This document shows positions 21,210 through 26,255 of a stretch of 26,255 bases of DNA, in pieces. This DNA is from JAJZQD01 sp021847735 (GTDB taxonomy: Bacteria; Bacillota; Thermincolia; Thermincolales; UBA2595): positions 1 through 26,255 of the forward strand of contig DAHVYW010000091.1 of the NCBI GenBank assembly GCA_027324025.1. The letters run 5' to 3'. The notes below the pieces were generated by a model. The model did not search any database. It was not told where the DNA came from and worked only from the letters and a program-made list of their open reading frames with translations. Numbering within the stretch: position 1 is the first letter of the stretch; each line of letters opens with the position of its first letter. The translations under genes and the position numbers were made by a program.

Positions 21210-22738
21210 TCAATAGTTGCCGGAGGCTTGGAAGTTATATCATACACAACACGGTTGATTCCCTTGATTTCATTTACTATTCTAGACGAAATACTCTCTA
21301 ACACATCATACGGAATCCGGGCCCAATCGGCTGTCATCCCGTCATGGCTCGTTACCGCACGAATTACGACGGTATAACTGTAAGTACGCTCGTCTCCCAT
21401 GACCCCAACACTGCGCATCGAAGGCAATACCGCAAAGAACTGCCAGATCTCCCTGTACAGGCCAGCCTTGATTATTTCTTCGTGCAGGATGGCATCCGCC
21501 TCCCTAAGAACATCGAGCTTTTCTGTTTCAATATCGCCAAGGATTCTAATGGCCAGGCCCGGACCCGGGAACGGCTGCCTCCAGACAATCCGCTCGGGAA
21601 GGCCGAGCTGTTCGCCAACCAGGCGTACCTCATCCTTAAAGAGCCATTTGAGGGGCTCCACCAACTCGAAGTGCATGTCTTCGGGCAGACCCCCGACATT
21701 GTGATGGGACTTAATCACTGCCGCCGTATCTGTACCGCTTTCCACCACGTCAGGATACAGGGTGCCCTGCACCAGGAAGTCGATTTCGCCTAAGCGGCGG
21801 GCCTCTTCTTCAAATACGCGGATAAATTCGCTGCCTATTATCTTTCGTTTCTGTTCCGGTTCTGTCACTCCGGCAAGTCTGCCAAGAAAGCGCTCGGAAG
21901 CGTCAACAGCCACCAAATTTATATGGAACTGATCGCGGAAGGTCTCAACTACCTGCTTGGCTTCATCCTTTCTCAACAACCCGTGGTCCACAAATACACA
22001 GGTCAATTGGTCCCCTACCGCTTTATGGACTAAAGCGGCGGCCACGGAGGAGTCAACACCCCCGCTTAATGCACAGAGAACTTTCTTGTCCCCGACTCTC
22101 TCTTCGATTTCCCGGGTAGCCTGGGTGATAAAAGACTCCATGGTCCAGTCCCCGTGGCATTCACATACATCATACAGGAAATGCTGCAGTATCTCTTTTC
22201 CCTGGGGAGTATGCACTACTTCCGGGTGGAACTGCACCCCGTAAAGCTTTTTCCGGGGTTCGGCAAAAGCTGCTACAGGGGAGTGGTTTGTCCTGGCGGT
22301 GGTATGAAAACCATCGGGGGGGCATTCCACAAAGTCCCCATGGCTCATCCAGCATATCAGTTCTTCGGCGAGCCCGGTAAACAGCGTGTCATCCGATTTC
22401 ATAACCCTTAAAGACGTTTTCCCATATTCCCTGTTTTCTGCACGGGATACCCTGCCGCCCAGAAGCTGGGCCATCAATTGAATTCCGTAGCAGATACCCA
22501 GGATAGGTATACCTAAATTGAAAATCTCCCGGTCACATACTGGGGCATTTTCAACATAGACACTTGATGGTCCCCCGGAAAGTACAATCCCTATTGGGGA
22601 TAATTCCTTAATTTTCTCAGCCGGGGTGCGGAAAGAAACTATCTCACAATACACCTTACATTCCCTTATACGCCTTGCAATCAACTGTGTGTACTGGCCT
22701 CCGAAATCGAGGACCAGCACCATTTCTTTATTAGCCAT
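21200..22738 (-). CDS. guaA: GMP synthase (glutamine-hydrolysing)
   Basis: GuaA aminates XMP to GMP with ATP and glutamine. The 512 residues are normal. The class I glutaminase domain has LDFGGQYTQLIARRIRE, the nucleophile Cys83 in GICYGIQLMAQLLGG, and His171/Glu173 in GVQFHPEV. The ATP-pyrophosphatase domain has the PP-loop LSGGVDSSVAA at about 224-234. The C-terminal dimer domain ends in SKPPATIEWE, the universal GuaA tail. The start ATG has AGGAGG 12 bases upstream, a slightly long spacing. It follows hpt by 17 nt. The gene 3' end is repeated in degraded form about 800 bp downstream, so this end may have been supplied by an integration event. Confidence 0.98.
   Translation of the reverse strand: MANKEMVLVLDFGGQYTQLIARRIRECKVYCEIVSFRTPAEKIKELSPIGIVLSGGPSSVYVENAPVCDREIFNLGIPILGICYGIQLMAQLLGGRVSRAENREYGKTSLRVMKSDDTLFTGLAEELICWMSHGDFVECPPDGFHTTARTNHSPVAAFAEPRKKLYGVQFHPEVVHTPQGKEILQHFLYDVCECHGDWTMESFITQATREIEERVGDKKVLCALSGGVDSSVAAALVHKAVGDQLTCVFVDHGLLRKDEAKQVVETFRDQFHINLVAVDASERFLGRLAGVTEPEQKRKIIGSEFIRVFEEEARRLGEIDFLVQGTLYPDVVESGTDTAAVIKSHHNVGGLPEDMHFELVEPLKWLFKDEVRLVGEQLGLPERIVWRQPFPGPGLAIRILGDIETEKLDVLREADAILHEEIIKAGLYREIWQFFAVLPSMRSVGVMGDERTYSYTVVIRAVTSHDGMTADWARIPYDVLESISSRIVNEIKGINRVVYDITSKPPATIEWE
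21202..21245 (-). repeat. guaA 3' end, intact member of the direct repeat pair
   Basis: This 44-bp segment encodes the last 14 codons and stop of guaA. Its degraded partner is at 20401-20443. guaA 3' ends are known integration sites for mobile islands in other bacteria, so the pair may be old attachment sites. Confidence 0.65.
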
Positions 22739-22755
22739 CCCGTTTTATTTCCTCC

Positions 22756-23295
22756 TTAACCGCTGTAAACTTCTTTTTTCAGAACATATACTCCGGGAAG
22801 GTTACGGTACTTGTCATTATAGTCCAGCCCGTAACCGACCGCAAACTCATCGGGGATAACAAACCCGTTATAGTGAATAGCCACCTGGGTCTTCCTCCTG
22901 CCGGGTTTGTCTAACAAGGTGCAAACCTTTACGGAATTGGGATGCCTGGCTTCCAGGTTCTCCACTAGGTATCTTAAGGTAAGTCCGGAATCAATGATAT
23001 CCTCGACAATCAGTACATCCTTGCCTTCAATGCTTTTGTCAAGGTCCTTAAGTATCCTTACAACCCCGGACGATTCAGTGGATGAACCATAGCTCGACAC
23101 CGCCATAAAATCAACATACAAGGGAATAGTGACTTCCCTAATCAAATCCGCCAGAAAAACAATAGCACCTTTTAATATACCCACTACTACAAGTTGTTTA
23201 CCCTTGTAGTCGCGGGAAATCTGCTCACCTAGAGCCGCTACCTTTTCGGCAATCTGTTCAGAGGATATCAGGCATCTTTCCATCTCATTTATCAT
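22756..23295 (-). CDS. hpt: Hypoxanthine(-guanine) phosphoribosyltransferase
   Basis: Hpt salvages hypoxanthine and guanine to IMP and GMP using PRPP. The 179 residues match the family. GILKGAIVFLADLIR is at about 39-53, and the PRPP-binding motif VLIVEDIIDSGLTL is at 94-107. DKPGRRKT and PDEFAVGYGLDYNDKYRNLP complete the base-binding hood. GGGGG precedes ATG 23295. It forms a two-gene unit with guaA, giving salvage and the final GMP step. It sits with de novo pur genes in the same window but is not under the same leader. Confidence 0.96.
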   Translation of the reverse strand: MINEMERCLISSEQIAEKVAALGEQISRDYKGKQLVVVGILKGAIVFLADLIREVTIPLYVDFMAVSSYGSSTESSGVVRILKDLDKSIEGKDVLIVEDIIDSGLTLRYLVENLEARHPNSVKVCTLLDKPGRRKTQVAIHYNGFVIPDEFAVGYGLDYNDKYRNLPGVYVLKKEVYSG

Positions 23296-23339
23296 ATCCG
23301 AACCCCCAACACGGTTTTCTTTAACACTTTACAAAAAAA

Positions 23340-23369
23340 AGGATATCAGAGTTTCCGGCCGATTGTCAA
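23340..23369 (-). promoter_or_regulatory. Candidate promoter of hpt-guaA
   Basis: Read on the minus strand: TTGACA (23369-23364), 18 bases, TATCCT (23345-23340). The -35 overlaps the stop codon of the upstream transglutaminase gene. No guanine riboswitch is visible in the ~70-base gap before hpt. Confidence 0.5.
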
Positions 23370-25483
23370 TCCCGGGATTTTCCCAACCATTTGTCGGCCA
23401 GTCTCTGCCAAATACTGCGGATGTTGTCAACTTCAGATTTATCCAACCGCTCCCTGCCGTATTTGTCTCTTAGAAACGCCACCGTAATACTGACAATGTC
23501 CAAGTAGTCATCCGGAAACTTGTCCCTTAAACCCTCGGCATATTCATATGGTGTCTGGGACGCACTTTTAGGATATCCCTTGTGAGCTAAAAGATTTATA
23601 AAAGCAAGGTAAGTGTCTCGGATTTTGTCACCCGAACCGAATTTGAACATATTCCGGGTCCGCCACAGATAATACCCTGCCAAACAGCCGGCTAACATTA
23701 CCGCACCAAGTACAACCCCACCCCACGGGAACCCGGGGGTTTCTTCCTTCTCCAGGATTTCCGCGGGTGAAACCCGGGGTACCGGCACCGGTTGGGGCAC
23801 TTCCACACTGGCTGCAGGTCCTTCACTTTTGGCAGGCTCAAGACCCGGCAGGAAAAAGGAGGGAGTAGGTTCAAAGGGCAGCCAGCCGTAGTCAGCAAAA
23901 TACACTTCAACCCAAGCATGGGCGTCACTCATGTCAACCGCGTATACACTTGTTTCGGAATCAACCTTTCCCGGGGCAAAACCCTTTACCCACCTGGCCG
24001 GGATTCCAATAGACCTTAGCATAACCACCATTGCCGTGGAATGATAGGTACAGTACCCTTGGCCCAGGTCAAACAAAAAATAGTCAACCACGTCCCTGTT
24101 GCGGGGCACAGTAGTGACAGAAAGGTTGTACGGATAGTTGGAAGACAGGTAGTTTTCGATAGTCTTAACTTTTTCGTACGGGTTGTGAGCATTTTGGGTC
24201 AGCTTAACAGCCAGTTTGCGGACCCTTTCGGGAATCTCGTCCGGTAACTGTAAATACTGAGACCTGATACCAAAGGGATATTCCGCGGAGGTAGATTTGA
24301 GTTTTTCCGGATTCCGTTCAGGAATATATGAAACTACTTTATATGTAACCCCCGGGCTGACATCTGAAGTATATAGGTTATCCCCGTCGTCAACAGCAAG
24401 ATTATCTGAGGTTATTTCCACAGAAGCGGGGGTCCCGGAATTAAAAACAACCTGTGTAGTCATCCCTGAGGCCAGGGAAAACACCTGTTCAACACGGTTT
24501 ACGGCAACATTCCGGGAATAAGGATTGTCGAAAATCTTCTCACCAACGACTCTGGCTGTCATGTGATTTTCCCATCCCGACCCCGTGTAAAAATCGACAG
24601 ACTCACCCCTCCAGTAGCCCGGTTCAGAAGATTTTACATACATGACCGGGGTGTTTTCAGTAGGAACCTCACCCTTTAACTCAAAACTCTGCATTTTCTT
24701 CCAAAAAATACCGAAGTGTCCCCCCTGCTCACTGACACCCCCGAACCCTATACCTGACACCTGTTTAATCAAATTGCTGCCGGTATTAAAATCCACTTTA
24801 GTTGAGCCCACCGGAAGTATTGCAGTCACGGTAATCAGACAAACTACCAAAACCAGAGAAACTGTTGTCCAGGTTGTCGTATTTATTCCCGACCCCTTAA
24901 CAGGTCTCGCCCTGTGGTCGTTCTCCAATTGCAGAAGGTACACCTGACTGCTCAATACGGTGCTAAAAACAACGTTAAGTATCACATAGGTCAGTATTCC
25001 CCTGTCGGAAGCCACAATCTCGACACCCAGCAGGAAAATTCCGGCAAAAAACACTTCTGCGATGCTTTTCTTTTCCAATATAAAGCTGGTTAATAAAAAT
25101 ACAACCAGGGCATAAAAAAAGACCACAAAGAAACAAAAAGTAGCGTACTCCATTGAGCTGATGGAACCTACGCCAAAATTGGGGAGTCCAAAAATATATC
25201 CGCCAAAAAAGGACTGCTTGCCCGGAATATAGGACTTGTTGACAACCCATACCATGGCAATGAACATTAAACCCGCGAAACCCATAAGGGTCCTTCTTAG
25301 CCTGGAGGGGTAATAGTAATCCAAAAAGACATGAATTACCACAATAGCGGAAATGACAGCCAGGGCCTGGCCCCTTCCGCTCCATCCAAAGGCATGGAAA
25401 GTTGCCCGACGTAAGGTTTCCAGGTAACCCAACATTGCAAAGGGCAGCCACACAACCCGCCGTTCCTCATTAGCCGACCTCAT
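23366..25483 (-). CDS. TgpA-like membrane transglutaminase-domain protein
   Basis: A 705-residue membrane protein. Residues about 38-230 hold five or six membrane segments. A large extracellular region follows and contains a transglutaminase-like domain at about 430-545: Cys478 in GQGYCTYHSTAMV, His522 in SDAHAWVEVYF and the acidic residue in FEPTP (538). A proline-rich linker leads to one more membrane segment (GGVVLGAVMLAGCLAGYYLW, about 588-607) and a DUF4129 C-terminal domain (LLAHKGYPKSASQTPYEYA). This is the TgpA layout. The substrate is unknown; some members are essential and linked to the cell envelope. It overlaps the DUF58 gene by 14 nt; AGGGGG lies about seven bases before ATG 25483. 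DUF58 plus TgpA is a widespread pair, usually with a MoxR ATPase upstream, here outside the window. Confidence 0.9.
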   Translation of the reverse strand: MRSANEERRVVWLPFAMLGYLETLRRATFHAFGWSGRGQALAVISAIVVIHVFLDYYYPSRLRRTLMGFAGLMFIAMVWVVNKSYIPGKQSFFGGYIFGLPNFGVGSISSMEYATFCFFVVFFYALVVFLLTSFILEKKSIAEVFFAGIFLLGVEIVASDRGILTYVILNVVFSTVLSSQVYLLQLENDHRARPVKGSGINTTTWTTVSLVLVVCLITVTAILPVGSTKVDFNTGSNLIKQVSGIGFGGVSEQGGHFGIFWKKMQSFELKGEVPTENTPVMYVKSSEPGYWRGESVDFYTGSGWENHMTARVVGEKIFDNPYSRNVAVNRVEQVFSLASGMTTQVVFNSGTPASVEITSDNLAVDDGDNLYTSDVSPGVTYKVVSYIPERNPEKLKSTSAEYPFGIRSQYLQLPDEIPERVRKLAVKLTQNAHNPYEKVKTIENYLSSNYPYNLSVTTVPRNRDVVDYFLFDLGQGYCTYHSTAMVVMLRSIGIPARWVKGFAPGKVDSETSVYAVDMSDAHAWVEVYFADYGWLPFEPTPSFFLPGLEPAKSEGPAASVEVPQPVPVPRVSPAEILEKEETPGFPWGGVVLGAVMLAGCLAGYYLWRTRNMFKFGSGDKIRDTYLAFINLLAHKGYPKSASQTPYEYAEGLRDKFPDDYLDIVSITVAFLRDKYGRERLDKSEVDNIRSIWQRLADKWLGKSRD

Positions 25484-26255
25484 AATCCAGCCCCCTAAAT
25501 ACCAGGCGCAAGTCAGTCCCCTTTTCCACCATCACAACCGAAACACCGCTTCCCCTTAAATGCGAAATAGCTTCTTCCCTCTCGACGTAGTTAATATCCA
25601 TATCGCCAAAGGTTTCCAGCTTAAGCAAAAAAACTACGCTTCCCTGCCTCCGTGTGTTAAGCCAAACGAGGCTGTCTATCACCTGTTCCTCGAGATAACC
25701 GGTAATTATCAAGGGATGGCCGTTTTTGGACAAAAGGCACATTTCGTCACCAAGGCCGTCCCCCAAAAGAGAGTCCTTTCCTGGCTGTACCCTGACGAGT
25801 TGCCGCAGGATAAGACTAAAATGACCTTTACCATAGCCCACCGGTACCATCGAACGTTCTGCCCCATAAACCCTCAGCCCTATACCATGTCCGGACCGCA
25901 CCCCCGTTGATGCCAGGGAGGCCGCCAGTGCAACCGCCTTTTCCGCACTTCCGTAAGGGCCGGTTCCACAATGGCGGTCTTCATTCATGTCAAGAAACAA
26001 AGTAAATTCCGATAATTTCTGTTCCTGGAATTCCTTGACCAGCAGGCTTTGAGTATGGGCAGAGGCCTTCCAGTGAATTCTGGCAATCCCGTCGCTGGCC
26101 TCATATTTCCTAACCCCGATAAAACTTGTACCTCTACGAGCGGAAAGAAGGGAAAAAGGGATTTCCCCGTACCTTCGCCCTGTTATCACTCCCAGGTCTA
26201 CCCCCATGTCGTAGACTTCCGGCAAGACCACAATTTCCTTCGGTTCACCCGCCTG
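25470..26255 (-). CDS. DUF58-domain protein, C-terminal part (5' end outside window)
   Basis: The frame is open to the window edge (QAGEPKEIVVLPEVYDMG at the edge), so GTG 26231 is not the true start. The visible 261 residues contain the DUF58 signature VRKYEASDGIARIHWKASAH, which defines the family, followed by LLVKEFQEQ and LFLDMNED with a von Willebrand A-like fold. The missing N-terminus normally has two membrane segments. DUF58 proteins work with MoxR ATPases and TgpA-type transglutaminases; their role is not established. Its stop overlaps the start of the TgpA gene, so the two are translated in tandem. Confidence 0.9.
   Translation of the reverse strand, partial: QAGEPKEIVVLPEVYDMGVDLGVITGRRYGEIPFSLLSARRGTSFIGVRKYEASDGIARIHWKASAHTQSLLVKEFQEQKLSEFTLFLDMNEDRHCGTGPYGSAEKAVALAASLASTGVRSGHGIGLRVYGAERSMVPVGYGKGHFSLILRQLVRVQPGKDSLLGDGLGDEMCLLSKNGHPLIITGYLEEQVIDSLVWLNTRRQGSVVFLLKLETFGDMDINYVEREEAISHLRGSGVSVVMVEKGTDLRLVFRGLDYEVG

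Overview
This window most likely comes from an endospore-forming Clostridia member of the Desulfotomaculum/Pelotomaculum (Peptococcaceae) type. That is inferred from the single-chain clostridial PurL, the Fe-S type PurF with a propeptide, frequent TTG starts with strong Shine-Dalgarno sequences, a KinA-like sensor kinase and a tiny sporulation-type protein. No database search was possible.

Layout. (1) 1-2026 (+) is an accessory patch: the 3' end of a Fic gene with its terminator, a gene-free stretch with a possible structured RNA, then a three-gene cassette (frameshifted DUF3467, a BECR-like nuclease candidate, DUF2283) closed by a terminator. (2) 2195-10773 (-) is the purine operon purE-purB-purC-purF-purM-purN-purH-purD. 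It is headed by a sigma-A promoter and a ykkC-class leader that best fits the PRPP riboswitch. (3) 11111-17157 is a 6-kb segment bounded by two identical 115-bp repeats in inverted orientation. It holds a two-gene membrane/metal-type operon (+), a small ORF, purL (-) and a divergent LysR regulator (+). (4) 17183-19012 has a very long terminator-like palindrome and an orphan sensor histidine kinase (-). (5) 19219-21209 is a decayed stretch: a DUF2512 gene and a YbjQ gene fused tail to tail, a short unknown ORF, a 29-residue sporulation-type protein, and a 5'-truncated acyltransferase-like gene lying between two versions of the guaA 3' end. (6) 21200-23295 (-) is hpt-guaA. (7) 23366-26255 (-) is a TgpA-like transglutaminase gene and a DUF58 gene that runs off the window.

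Together the pur genes encode every step from PRPP to IMP: PurF, PurD, PurN, PurL, PurM, PurE, PurC, PurB and PurH. The only absence is PurK, so PurE may use AIR and CO2 directly or a purK may lie elsewhere. Hpt and GuaA add salvage and the last step to GMP; guaB and purA are not here. PurF consumes PRPP, so a PRPP-sensing leader in front of the operon makes metabolic sense. purL has its own locus and would need separate control.

The most interesting points are the PRPP-type leader without a companion guanine aptamer, the perfect 115-bp inverted repeats around purL, the duplicated guaA 3' end with the presumed original guaA terminator stranded beyond it, the frameshifted DUF3467 in a possible toxin cassette, and the unexplained structured intergenic region at 428-757.
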